Shown here piece after piece: positions 41,170-51,800 of a stretch of 64,000 bases of DNA. The notes under the pieces were generated by a model, which ran no database searches, was not told the origin of the DNA, and was given only the letters and a program-made list of their open reading frames with translations. The DNA is from Arsenicicoccus piscis (lineage in GTDB: Bacteria; Actinomycetota; Actinomycetes; Actinomycetales; Dermatophilaceae): NCBI RefSeq assembly GCF_022568835.1, contig NZ_JAKZHV010000005.1, forward strand, positions 124,001-188,000, written 5' to 3'. The position numbers and the translations under genes were made by a program. The stretch's first letter is position 1. Each line of letters opens with the position of its first letter.

Positions 41170-44100
41170 ATGACCGCCAGTGACCGGGTCCGATCACGCC
41201 TGCTCGCCGCCGCCGCCGAGGCTGCGGGTTCCGACCGTACCGACGACCTCGACGTGCTGCTGGAGCGCTACTACCGGCACGTCGCCGTGGAGGACCTGCT
41301 CGACCGCAATCCCGAGGACCTGCTCGGGGCGGCCCTGACCCATCGAGACCTGGCCTCTCGCCACCACCCGGGTGACGCCGCCGCCGTCCGCGTCTTCACC
41401 CCGTCGGTGGCCGAGCAGAAGTGGTCCTGCGGCCACACGGTGGTCCAGGCGGTCACCGACGACATGCCGTTCCTCGTCGACTCGGTCCTCGCCGACCTGG
41501 CCCGCCAGGACCGCCGGGTGTACCTGGTCATCCATCCCCAGCTGGTCGTCCGCCGCGGGGAGGACGGGAGCCTGCTCGAGGTGCTCGACGTCGACCCGGA
41601 GAACGTCTCCGACGTCGAGGCCGCTCCGGGTGAGGTCGTCGACACCGAGTCCTGGATGCACGTCGAGGTCGACCGCGAGAGCGACCAGCAGGACCTGCTC
41701 GCCATGGGGGATCGGGTCCGCACGGTGCTGGGCGACGTGCGCGCGGCCGTGCACGACTGGCCGGCGATGCGGGGTCAGATCATCGCCATCGCCGACGAGC
41801 TCGACTCGACCCCGCCCCCCGGCGTCCCCGCGGCCGAGGTAGACCAGGCGGTCGGCTTCCTGCGCTGGCTCGCCGACAACTTCACCCTGCTCGGCTACCG
41901 CGAGTACACCCTGGACGACGACGACGCCCTGGTCTCGCGACCCGAGTCGGGGCTCGGCATCCTGCGCCAGGACGAGAGCGACGCGCCGGTGCGGCGCCTG
42001 CAGCTGACCGGCTCGGTGCGGGCCAAGGCCCGCGAGCCGCACGTGCTCATCATCACCAAGGCCAATTCGCGCGCCACCGTGCACCGCTCCGCCCACCTCG
42101 ACTACATCGGCATCAAGGAGTTCGACGACCAGGGCGCCGTGGTCGGCGAGCGCCGGGTGCTCGGCCTGTTCACCTCCGACGCCTACACCGAGTCGGTGTT
42201 CAACGTCCCGGTCCTCGGGGCCAAGGTGATGGAGGTGCTGCGCCTCTCGGGCTACCAGCCCGACGGCCACGACGGGCGCGACCTCGTCGGGCTGCTGCAG
42301 TCCTACCCGCGCGACGAGCTCTTCCAGACCGAGACCGAGGAGCTGCTCGGCACCGCGAAGGCGATCCTGCACGCCTCCGAGCGCCGTCAGGCGCGACTGT
42401 TCGTGCGCCGCGACGTCTACGGCCGGTTCTACTCGGTCCTGGTCTATCTGCCCAAGGACCGCTACACCACGACCACGCGGCTGCGCATCGAGGCGATGCT
42501 GCGCGAGGTGACGGGCAGCACCACGATCGACTACGCCACCACGATGGGCGAGGGGCTGATGGCACGCCTGCACTACGTCGTGCGGCTGCCGACCGGCTCC
42601 ACGCTGCCCGAGCTGGACCAGGAGGACCTCGAGCGCCGGATGATCGAGGTCACCCGGGCCTGGGGTGACGAGCTCGGCGCGGCGCTGGTGGTCGAGCACG
42701 GCGAGGAGGAGGGCGGCCGGCTCGCGAAGGCCTTCGCGGGCGGCTTCCCGGAGGCCTACAAGGAGGACTTCTCGCCGCGGGTCGCGGTGATCGACCTCGC
42801 CCACCTGGTCGACCTGCAGCCCGACGGGCTGGCGCTCAACCTCTACCAGCCGCTCGCCGCGCCGCCGCACGTGCGCCGGATGAAGGTCTACCGCCGTGAG
42901 CCGTTGTCGCTCAGCCGGATCCTGCCGTTCTTCACCCACCTCGGGCTCGAGGTCACCGACGAGCGGCCCTACCACCTCACCCGGCTCGACGGCACCTCGT
43001 TCTACGTCTACGACTTCGGCCTGAGCGTGCCCGACGCGTCGGTCTGGGACCGTCCCGGGGCCCGGCTGCGGGTGCAGGACGCGCTGGCCGACGCCTGGCA
43101 CGGCCGGGTCGACTCCGACGACTACAACGGGCTGGTGGTCGGCTCTGGCCTCACCTCCCGCCAGGTCGTCATCCTGCGTGCCGTCAGCCGCTACCTGCGT
43201 CAGGCGGGCACCCAGTTCTCCGCCTACTACCTGGCCGAGGCGCTGCTGGCCAACGGCGCGCTGGCCCGGCTGCTGGTCGAGCTGTTCGAGGTGCGCTTCG
43301 ACCCGGACGCCTCCGACGAGGGCCGCGCCGAGCGCGAGGCGGCCGTGGTCGCCGAGATCCACGCCGGCCTGGACGAGGTCGCGAGCCTGGACCAGGACCG
43401 GATCGTGCGCTCCTTCCTCGCGGTGATCCAGGCGGGCCTGCGCACCAACTTCTTCCAGGTCGACGCCGACGGCCACCCCAAGCCGTGGCTGTCGATCAAG
43501 CTGGACCCGCAGGCCATCGCCGGGCTGCCCGAGCCGCGGCCCGAGTTCGAGATCTGGGTCTACGGACCACGGGTCGAGGGCGTGCACCTGCGCTTCGGCC
43601 CGGTGGCGCGCGGCGGGCTGCGCTGGAGCGACCGCCGCGAGGACTTCCGCACCGAGATCCTCGGTCTAGTCAAGGCCCAGATGGTCAAGAACGCCGTCAT
43701 CGTGCCGACGGGCTCCAAGGGCGGCTTCTTCGCCAAGCAGCTGCCCGACCCGGCCGTCGACCGCGACGCCTGGCTGCAGGAGGGCATCGGTGCCTACACC
43801 TACTTCATCTCCGGGCTGCTCGACCTCACCGACAACCGGGTCGGCGCCGACGTCGTCGCGCCGGACCGGGTCGTGCGGCACGACGGCGACGACCCCTACC
43901 TCGTCGTCGCGGCCGACAAGGGCACCGCGACCTTCAGCGACATCGCCAACGCGGTAGCCCAGGACTACGGCTTCTGGCTCGACGACGCCTTCGCGTCGGG
44001 CGGGTCCGCGGGCTACGACCACAAGGGCATGGGCATCACCGCGCGCGGCGCGTGGGAGTCGGTCAAGCGGCACTTCCGCGAGCTCGGCGTCGACACCCAG

Positions 44101-46082
44101 ACCGAGGACTTCACCGTCGTCGGCGTCGGCGACATGTCCGGTGACGTGTTCGGCAACGGCATGCTCCTCTCGGAGCACATCCGGCTGGTCGGCGCGTTCG
44201 ACCACCGGCACATCTTCGTAGACCCCGACCCCGACGCCGCGTCCTCCTACGCCGAGCGTCGTCGCCTGTTCGAGCTGCCCCGCTCGTCCTGGGACGACTA
44301 CGACCGCAGCCTGCTGAGCGAGGGGGTGGGATCTACCCCCGCTCGGCGAAGTCCATCTCGCTCAGCCACCGGGCCGCCGTGGCCCTCGGCCTGCGCGAGG
44401 AGGGTGCCGACACCGACAGCGACAGCGGGTCCGGCTCCGACAGCGACAGCGAGGGCGCGCCGCTCGAGCTCACGCCGGCCGAGCTGATGCGGGCCATCCT
44501 GCTGGCGCCGGTGGACCTGCTCTGGAACGGCGGGATCGGCACCTACGTCAAGGCGCGCGGGGAGTCCAACGGCGACGTCGGCGACCGCGCCAACGACGCC
44601 ATCCGGGTCAACGGGGCCGACCTGCGGGTCAAGGTCGTCGGCGAGGGCGGGAACCTCGGCGCGACCCAGCTGGGCCGCATCGAGGCGGCGCTCGCGGGCG
44701 TCCAGATCAACACCGACGCGATCGACAACTCGGCCGGTGTCGACACCTCCGACCACGAGGTCAACCTCAAGATCCTGCTCACCGAGCAGACCCGCGCGGG
44801 GAACCTCACGCTGAAGCAGCGCAACACCCTGCTCGCCTCGATGACCGACGAGATCGGAGCGATGGTGCTGCGCGACAACTACGAGCAGAACGTCCTGCTC
44901 GGCAACGCGCGGGCCCAAGAGCTCACCATGGCCCCGGTGCACCAGCGCCTGATGCACCGGCTGGAGGAGCGCGGCGAGCTGAGCCGCGAGCTGGAGTTCC
45001 TCCCGTCCGACGCCGACCTGCAGGCCCGGGCGGCCGACGGCAAGGGACTGACGTCACCGGAGTTCGCGGTGCTCGTCGCCTACGCGAAGCTCGCGATCAA
45101 GGCCGACCTCACCGAGAGCGACCTGGTGGAGCAGCCGTTCTTCGAGAAGGTGCTGCGCCACTACTTCCCCCAGGCGATCCAGGACCGCTTCGACGACGAG
45201 ATCGGCGAGCACCCGCTGCGCACAGCGATCATCGTCAACGCGATCGCCAACTCGATGGTCAACCGCGGCGGCATCTCGTTCGCCTTCCGGACCAGCGAGG
45301 AGTCCGGCGCGACCACCGCGCAGATCGCCCGGGCCTACGTCATCGCCCGCGAGATCTTCGACCAGGCAGCGTTCGTCGACCAGGTCGAGGCGCTCGACAA
45401 CATCGTGGCGACCGGCGTGCAGACACAGATGTATCTCGAGTTCCGCCGCCTGATGGACCGCGCGACCCGCTGGTTCTTGCAGAGCCGGCCGCTGCACTCC
45501 GACATCGAGAGCGAGGTCGAGCGGTTCACCGAGGCGGTGCGCCGGTTCACCTCCGTGGTGCCCGACCTGCTCGGCGGTGCGGAGCAGACCCGGCTGGAGG
45601 GAGAGGTCGAGCGGCTGAAGGACGAGGGTGTGCCCCTGGACCTGGCCCGCCGGGTGGCCTCCCTGCTGGACTGCTTCTCGCTGCTCGACATCGTCGAGAT
45701 CGCGCACGCCACCGGCCGAGACGTAGACCTCGTGGCCGCCACCTACTTCCTGCTCTCGGAGCGCTTCGAGGTGGACGCCCTGCTCACCCGGGTGTCCCGG
45801 CTGCCGCGCGAGGACCGCTGGGACGCGCTGGCCCGCGGATCGCTGCGCGACGACCTCTACACCCTGCTGGCGTCGCTCACCACGGCGGTGCTCGAGGCCT
45901 CCCCGGAGGCAACCGACGCGACCGAAGGGGTCGACGCGTGGGCCTCGGCGAACGCCGACGGACTCGGTCGCGCCCGCACCGCGCTCAAGGACATCGACGC
46001 CGTCGAGGGTGCCGGCATCGCGCCGCTGTCCGTGGCCCTGCGCACGCTGAGGGGAGTCATCCGGTCCGGGTCCGCACACTAG
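41170..46082 (+). pseudogene. gdh: Large NAD-specific glutamate dehydrogenase (GDH2/GdhB-type), split by a -1 frameshift
   Basis: A ~1637-residue enzyme (180-kDa class) that oxidatively deaminates glutamate to 2-oxoglutarate. The first frame runs from ATG 41170 (ribosome-binding site GTGAGGAAG) and reads correctly up to Glu1051 (44320-44322). After that the homologous sequence continues in the -1 frame to the stop at 46082. Uncorrected, the first frame ends at 44487 after 54 unrelated residues, and the second part could restart at 44379. Conserved blocks: WSCGHTVVQAVTDDMPFLVDSV, GPVARGGLRWSDRREDFRTEILGLVKAQMVKNAVIVPTGSKGGF (catalytic Lys region), GDMSGDVFGNGM, then in the second frame IYPRSAKSISLS and NGGIGTYVKARGE, DLRVKVVGEGGNLGATQ. 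An Asp/Ser repeat lies near 44410-44455. A real mutation or an assembly/sequencing error in a G run are both possible. Expected activity is lost if real. Confidence 0.85.
44320..44330 (+). other. Frameshift site in the glutamate dehydrogenase gene
   Basis: GAGGGGGTGGG. The expected reading is Glu-Gly-Gly-Gly-Ile-Tyr-Pro, which needs one more G in the 44322-44326 G run. As given, codons read GAG GGG GTG GGA and the frame is lost. It does not match the canonical X-XXY-YYZ slippery heptamer in the zero frame. Confidence 0.85.
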
Positions 46083-46083
46083 A

Positions 46084-47583
46084 GTGACGGTTGTGGCGAC
46101 CCTCACCGATGTGCTGCGTGACGAGACCTCGCTGTCGGACTACGAGATCGACTGGCTGCGCTTCCTCGTGGGCGACTGGCAGATCATCTCGGACCTGGCC
46201 TTCGCCGACCTGGTGCTCTGGGTCCCCACGACGGCGGGCGAGTGGCTCGCCGTCGCGCACGTGCGGCCCACCACCGGCCGCATGGTGTTCGTCGAGGACG
46301 TCGTCGGCACCCGCACGCCGAAGACCCGGCGGCCGCTGCTCAACGAGGCGATGAAGACCCGGCGCATCGTGCGCGACCAGGACCCCGGCTGGCTCGACGA
46401 CGACGGCATCCGCCAGGACGCCATCCCGGTCGTGTGCGCCGGGCGCGCCGTCGCGATGGTGTCGCGCTGCACCAACCCGGCCTACCTGCGGGTCCCCTCC
46501 CGGCTGGAGCTGATCTACCAGACCACCGGCGACGCCCTCTGCACGATGATCGCGTCGGGCGACTACCCCCACAAGGAGGTGCCCACCGGGCTGCGCCGCG
46601 GCAGCCCGCGCGTCTCCGACGGCCTGATCCGGCTGGACATCGAGGGGCACGTCACCTACGCGAGCCCGAACGCGATCTCCGCGCTGCACCGCCTCGGCCA
46701 CAACGGCGTGGTGGTGGGGGAGTCGTTGGCCGAGATCGCCACCTCCGTGCTGCGCGACCACGCGCCCGTCGACGAGACCTTGGCGCTGGTCGTGACCGGC
46801 CGGGCGCCGTGGCGCACCGAGATCGAGACCCGCGCAGCGCACGTGACCCTGCGCGCCATCCCGCTCACCCAGCGGGGCACCCGCTCGGGAGCGGCCATCC
46901 TGCTGCGCGACGTGAGCGAGCTGCGCCGGCGCGAGCGGGAGCTGATGACCAAGGACGCGACCATCCGCGAGATCCACCACCGGGTCAAGAACAACCTGCA
47001 GACCGTCGCCGCGGTGCTGCGGTTGCAGGCGCGCCGGCTGCCCGAGGGCGAGGCGCGCACCGCCCTCGACGAGGCGGTCCGCCGGGTCGGCACGATCGCG
47101 TTGGTGCACGAGACGCTGAGCCGCGGCTTCGACGAGATGGTCGACTTCGATGACATCGCCCGCCGGGCCATCAACTCCTTCGTCGACGTCGCCCGCACCG
47201 ACGTGCCCGTCCACACCCGGCTGATCGGGTCGTTCGGCCGGCTGCGGGCCGAGGACGCCACGAGCTTGTCGATGATCGTCACCGAGCTGGTCTCGAACGC
47301 CGTGGAGCACGGGCTCGCCGAGTCGGGCGGCACGCTGACCATCGAGGCGACCCGGGAGGCCGATCCCACCCCCGAGGAGGAGGACGGCGAGGTGCTCACC
47401 GTCACCGTCACCGACGACGGGGCCGGCGTGCCCGAGGGGTGGTCGCCGGAGGGCAAGGGGCTCGGCACCCAGATCGTGTCGTCGCTGGTCGAGGACCTGC
47501 GCGGGCGGATCACCTGGGAGCGTGGCGACCCCGCAGGCACCCGGGTGCAGTTCACCGCGCGGCTGCGGCCGCCGCGGGACTGA
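46084..47583 (+). CDS. pdtaS: Sensor histidine kinase PdtaS-like
   Basis: 499 residues, soluble kinase. N-terminal GAF domain (about 1-165: LVGDWQIISDLAFADLVLWVP ... RLELIYQTTGDALCTMI), PAS domain (about 185-290: LDIEGHVTYASPNAISALHRLG), HisKA_2 box IREIHHRVKNNLQTVAAVLRLQARR (His298/299) and HATPase with VTELVSNAVEHGL, DDGAGVPEG and GLGTQIVSSLV. It matches M. tuberculosis PdtaS, whose partner PdtaR is an ANTAR RNA-binding antiterminator, not present in this window. PdtaS next to convergent whiB1 is the same arrangement as in mycobacteria. GTG 46084 or GTG 46093 could start it, and the upstream glutamate dehydrogenase stop is 1 base away. A strong terminator follows. Confidence 0.92.
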   Translation: MTVVATLTDVLRDETSLSDYEIDWLRFLVGDWQIISDLAFADLVLWVPTTAGEWLAVAHVRPTTGRMVFVEDVVGTRTPKTRRPLLNEAMKTRRIVRDQDPGWLDDDGIRQDAIPVVCAGRAVAMVSRCTNPAYLRVPSRLELIYQTTGDALCTMIASGDYPHKEVPTGLRRGSPRVSDGLIRLDIEGHVTYASPNAISALHRLGHNGVVVGESLAEIATSVLRDHAPVDETLALVVTGRAPWRTEIETRAAHVTLRAIPLTQRGTRSGAAILLRDVSELRRRERELMTKDATIREIHHRVKNNLQTVAAVLRLQARRLPEGEARTALDEAVRRVGTIALVHETLSRGFDEMVDFDDIARRAINSFVDVARTDVPVHTRLIGSFGRLRAEDATSLSMIVTELVSNAVEHGLAESGGTLTIEATREADPTPEEEDGEVLTVTVTDDGAGVPEGWSPEGKGLGTQIVSSLVEDLRGRITWERGDPAGTRVQFTARLRPPRD

Positions 47584-47603
47584 GCGGTCCCCAGACGCAC
47601 GAA

Positions 47604-47633
47604 GCCGGCCCGAACCATCTGGTTCGGGCCGGC
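47604..47633. terminator. Strong terminator hairpin between pdtaS and whiB1
   Basis: GCCGGCCCGAACC-ATCT-GGTTCGGGCCGGC: a perfect 13-bp stem with a 4-base loop, 20 bases after the pdtaS stop and between convergent genes. There is no T tract, as is common in actinobacteria. It probably works on both strands. Confidence 0.85.
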
Positions 47634-47758
47634 CTCATCGGTCTCGGTCGCCGTGCGAGCGGGGTCCGATCGTGGCTGTCCGGGCGACACTTCTCAGGGG
47701 GTCGCGGCGGGTCAGCGGTCGAAGGTTGTCGTGCCGGCGAGGTGCCGGGATGGGAGAG

Positions 47759-48007
47759 TCAGCTCGCGCGTCGTGCGCGGGCGTTGCGTCGCTTGAGAGC
47801 GCGACGCTCGTCCTCGGACATGCCACCCCACACACCAGCGTCCTGACCGGACTCGATCGCCCACTTGAGGCAGGTATCGATCACCGGGCATCGCCGACAC
47901 ACGGCCTTGGCCTCCTCGATCTGCAAGATCGCGGGGCCGGTGTTGCCGATCGGGAAGAACAGCTCGGGATCTTCCTCGAGGCAGGCTGCGCGGTCGCGCC
48001 AATCCAT
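47759..48007 (-). CDS. whiB1: WhiB1-type iron-sulfur regulator
   Basis: 82 residues. Four cluster Cys (Cys9, Cys37, Cys40, Cys46), then GVWGGMSEDERRALKRR and a basic tail. MDWRDRAACLEEDPELFFPIG is the WhiB1 signature. In mycobacteria WhiB1 is essential, binds nitric oxide through its 4Fe-4S cluster and contacts sigma A. ATG 48007 has AGGAG 9 bases upstream, and the frame open further upstream is not homologous. Transcribed toward pdtaS, from a promoter in the 369-base gap 48008-48376, where a hairpin (48078-48121) lies in the probable leader. Confidence 0.94.
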   Translation of the reverse strand: MDWRDRAACLEEDPELFFPIGNTGPAILQIEEAKAVCRRCPVIDTCLKWAIESGQDAGVWGGMSEDERRALKRRNARARRAS

Positions 48008-48376
48008 GGGTTTGTGCTCCTTGCGCTCTGGCTGGTTACTTGGGGCCTTGCAGCGAGGCGCTGCCATCGTGTCGTCTGCCGTGGCGTCAGCCCCTCCGGG
48101 AAGACCTCCCTGCGCCACGGCGTAAACTTCAACGTCAGTACCATGCGGTATGTTCCGGATCCACAGCACGTAGACCGATCCGCGTGGCACCGAGGGCCGC
48201 GCGAGCTCTGTCTGCGTCCTGCCCCGTTGCACACCGACTGTCCACTGTAGCCGGTTGGTCAGTCCATTGGCTAGACATTCGGCCATAGTTCGTGGTCGTC
48301 GTCGAGACGAAGAGGGAACTTTGTGCCGCGGGACCACAATTTTGTCACGCTGCGTGCTCACTGGGAAGAGGTTAGG
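48008..48376. promoter_or_regulatory. Divergent gap between whiB1 and a membrane-protein gene
   Basis: 369 bases without a convincing gene. It contains a 9-bp inverted repeat (48078-48086/48113-48121), one GTAGACC heptamer (48170-48176) and several A/T-rich spots (48125-48150, 48255-48300, 48335-48350). On the minus strand GGTACT near 48137-48142 is a possible -10 for whiB1, but no clear -35 was found. No CRP-type TGTGA-N6-TCACA site was seen. Confidence 0.5.
48078..48121 (-). ncRNA. Possible structured whiB1 leader hairpin
   Basis: GCCGTGGCG (48078-48086) and CGCCACGGC (48113-48121) form a perfect 9-bp stem closing a 26-base loop. The loop, read on the whiB1 strand, contains two ribosome-binding-site-like runs (GGGAGG, GGAGGGG). 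It lies 70 bases before the whiB1 start, so it would be part of the leader if transcription begins upstream of 48121. The RNA role is inference. Confidence 0.35.
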
Positions 48377-48817
48377 GTGAATTCGTCGCGTTCTGTCACT
48401 GAGCATGACTCAGGATCGGAGGGGCGGGCGCGCGGGGTGCCCCGCGGGTCGGTGCCCGTCGGCGCGAAGGTCGCCGCAGTGCTGATCGCCCTGCAGGCCC
48501 TCGTCATCGTGGGCGCCATCGTCTTCTACGGCTACGAGATCCTCCAGGGCGCCACCGACGACGTGACCCGCGCGGTCATGTCGATGGTGATGATGGCACT
48601 GTTCGTCATCGGCCTGGCAGTCTGCGCCCGGGGCCTCGCGGCCAACCGCGCCTGGGCGCGCACCCCCACCGTCGTCTGGAGCGTGCTGCTCATCCCGGTC
48701 GGCTACGGCATGGTGCAGGGCCACGTCGAGTGGATCGGCATCGCCGTGCTGACGGCCGCCATCGCCACCATCGCCGGTGTCGTCACCAGCGCGCGGCGCA
48801 CGACCGACGAGGCGTAG
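48377..48817 (+). CDS. Small integral membrane protein, unknown
   Basis: 146 residues from GTG 48377 (GAAGAGG 6 bases upstream). The N-terminal ~30 residues are polar, then four membrane segments (about 33-55 AKVAAVLIALQALVIVGAIVFYGY, 65-88 AVMSMVMMALFVIGLAVCARGLA, 95-112 TPTVVWSVLLIPVGYGMV, 117-137 WIGIAVLTAAIATIAGVVTSA). The C-terminus is short and charged. No family is recognised with certainty; similar four-helix proteins are common near whiB1 in Micrococcales. It converges on the EccC-like gene with 32 bases between. The exact start is uncertain because several in-frame GTG codons exist. Confidence 0.65.
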   Translation: MNSSRSVTEHDSGSEGRARGVPRGSVPVGAKVAAVLIALQALVIVGAIVFYGYEILQGATDDVTRAVMSMVMMALFVIGLAVCARGLAANRAWARTPTVVWSVLLIPVGYGMVQGHVEWIGIAVLTAAIATIAGVVTSARRTTDEA

Positions 48818-48849
48818 ACCCCTCGGACCGCCCGGCACCCTTGCGCACC

Positions 48850-51800
48850 TCAGTCGGGCGACCGCCCGTCCGGGTGGGCGAGCTGGACCGGCGTGACGCG
48901 CGAGCTCTCCACCACCACCCCACGCCCCGGCCGGGCGCTGCCGACGGTGGGCACCGGCACGCCGAACACCTCGTGGTCGAGCACCCCCGACGGCGCCAGC
49001 ACCAGCCCCGTCCGGTGTCGCCGGAGCTCCGCAAGCAGTCCGCGGTAGGCCGACGCCGTCGCGGCCGTCGTGGCAGCAGCGAGCACCGTCGACTGCGTGC
49101 CTTGGGGATTGTTGGCGCCTTTGGGGCTGATGGCGTTGTTGGTGGCGAGCCACCCGAGCAGCAGCGCCTCCGCGTCCGCCCCTACCTCCGCCGCACCGGT
49201 GGCGGCTCCCCAGCCGCCGCCGGATCCGCTCGGCTGGTCGAGGTCGTCCACCACCACGACGAGGTCGGGATCCTCGGCGACCAGCTGATCGAGGCGAGCG
49301 ACGACCCCCGGCTCCGACGGTCGACCCGCCCACCGGGGTGCCGGCGCGGCCAGGGCTCGCCAGCAGGTGGCGAGGGCCTCGGTGCCGCTGAGAAGCACGA
49401 CCGGTCGGTGCTGGGCCGCGGCGAGGAGGGCGAGCGCCGAGCTGCGGCCGCTCCCCGGTGGACCCACGACCAGCGCTGCTCGTCGCTGGCGCAGGTCCAG
49501 GCCCACCTGGGTGTCGTCCTCGCCGATGCCGACCGGCCAGGGCGGGCGGTTGTCGTCCGTGCTCGCCTCGTCGACGGACCACAGTCGACCAAGCGCGACC
49601 CGATCGGGCAGGCCGGCGAGCCGGAAGGCCGCTGTCGAGCTGGTGGGTGAGCCGGTCGGGCCGGTGGGTGGCTCGATCGGTGCGGTGAGCGCCACCTGCA
49701 GGTCGCAGCGATCGCGCACGCGGGTGGCCCGGCCTGGCACCGTCCGGGTCGAACGTGGTCGGTCCAGGCCGAGCAGCAACGCATCGGTCGGGTCGGCCAG
49801 CGCCAGCACCAGGCGCTCGCGGAAGTGGCTGCCGATGCCGCTCGAGAGGAAGCCTCGGTCGAAGGTGGCGGCGACGTGCACGCCGGTGGCCGGACCGGAC
49901 GCGAGCAGGTTGGTCAGCAGATCCGAGAGCTCGGACTGGACGCGCATCGGCGCGCGGCGGATGACCTGGGACCAGCCGTCGACGAGCAGGATGGTCGGGT
50001 CGTCCTGGGTCCCGCTCCCGCTCCCGCTCCCACCACCGGGACCGGCGCCGGCCCTGGCCCGCGTCAGCAGCCGCCGCAGCAGCCGGGCGACGAGCTCGGT
50101 GTCGTGGCCGGCGGCGATCGTGCCGACGTGCGGGAGCGCCCGCAGGTCGAGCAGCGCGTCATCCCCGTCGATGACGTGGACCGACACGGCCGCCCCCGGT
50201 CGGCCGGCGGCGCGGCCTGCACTGCAGGACAGCGCCAGCGTGCGCAGGAGGGTGGTGCGCCCGCTCCGGCCGGCACCGACGACGGCGAGGTGGCCGTGCG
50301 TGTCAGGGCTCCACCACGCGGCCCGCTGGGCCAGCTCGTGGAGGTGGTCGCCCAGACCCAGCAACAGGGCGAACCCGGGGTCGGGTGGCGGCTCGGCGAG
50401 AGCTCGTCGGCCGAGGTCCGGCCACTGCACCAGGTCAGCCAGCGGTGGCAGCCAGGCGGGTGGTGGCAGGGGGAGGTCACGGGCGGCCTCCTGCGCGGTG
50501 GCGACGACCTGACTCAGCAGCGTGGGGTGGCCGCTCGAAGGTTCGGCGTCGATGCCGGGGCGGACGCCGCGTCCCGACGGTGCGGCCAGGGCGGGCGAGA
50601 CCGGGTCGAGCGGCCGGACCAGGACCGGGGGACGACGGGCGGCGGCGGGGGCGCTGACCTGGGCGACCTGGAAGGGCTGGGGTCGTTCTACCCCTCGGCG
50701 GAAGTACGCCCGCCCGGGTGCCCGGTTGGGGAGGCGCGCGGCGTCAGGGACGTCGAGCACATCGACCGAGTCGGGGACGTCGGCGACCCGCAGCGCGATC
50801 CGGGCGCTGACGTTGGCCTTGATGTCGGGGGTGACGACTCCGGCCGGGCGCTGGGTGGCGAGGACGAGGTGCACCCCGAGGGAACGGCCTACGGTCGCGA
50901 TCTTGAGCAGCCCGGGCACGAACTCGGGGAGGTCGGTCGCCAGCATCCGGAACTCGTCGACCACGACCAGCAACCGCGGCAGCGGGTTGACTGACTGCTG
51001 CCCGGTGCGGCGGTAGGCGGCCAGGTCCTCGGCACCGACCGCCGCGAGCAGCCGCTCGCGGCGGCGCAGCTCGGCCGTGAGGGAGGCCAGTGCGCGTTCG
51101 GCCAGGGCCGGGTCGAGATCGGTGACGAGGCCCTGGCAGTGGGGGAGCTGCGCGCACTCGGCGAACGCCGATCCGCCCTTGTAGTCGACCAGCACGAAGC
51201 TGAGGTCATCGGGTCCGTGGTACAGGGCCAGCCCGGAGACGAGGGTGCGCAGGAGCTCGGACTTCCCGGCTCCGGTGGTGCCGGCGACCAGGGCGTGCGG
51301 GCCGTCGGCTGTCAGGTCGAGAGACACGGGGGTGCCGTCCGCGCCGACGCCGACGGCGGTCGACAGACCGGAACGCTGCTCGGCCCACGCGACGCGCAGC
51401 TGCCACGCGTCGGCCACGGCGAGCGGCTCGATCTCGTCCAGCGTCAGCGACGTCGGTAGACCACCCCGCTCGGTCGCGGTGTCGGCGAGGGTGAGCGGCT
51501 CCAGGGCTCGCAGCACCCCGTCGAGCCAGCCGGGTGCGGGGAGGTCGGGCCGGAAAAGCAGCCGGACGGTGCCGTGCGTGCCCCGGCGGACGAGCTCGGC
51601 ACCACCCTCGTCGTCGAGCAGGACGAGCTGGTCGACGCCAGGGGGCACCCCTGCGAGGTCGCGCGCCACCCCGAGCAGGAGGGTGCGCGGCTGGCCGGTG
51701 TGGTCCGGCTCCGCCGGCCAGCTGCCGAGCCGGTCGAGCTGGTCCACGAGGACGAGCCGGAGCGCGGGCGTCGTGCCCCCGGCCGCCGCTCGGGTGGCGT

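Noticed and set aside
44320..44330. Programmed -1 frameshifting in the GDH gene
   Set aside because: The zero-frame codons GAG GGG GTG do not form an X-XXY-YYZ heptamer and family members are encoded in one frame; an indel or sequence error is simpler. Kept as a finding, not as a recoding feature.
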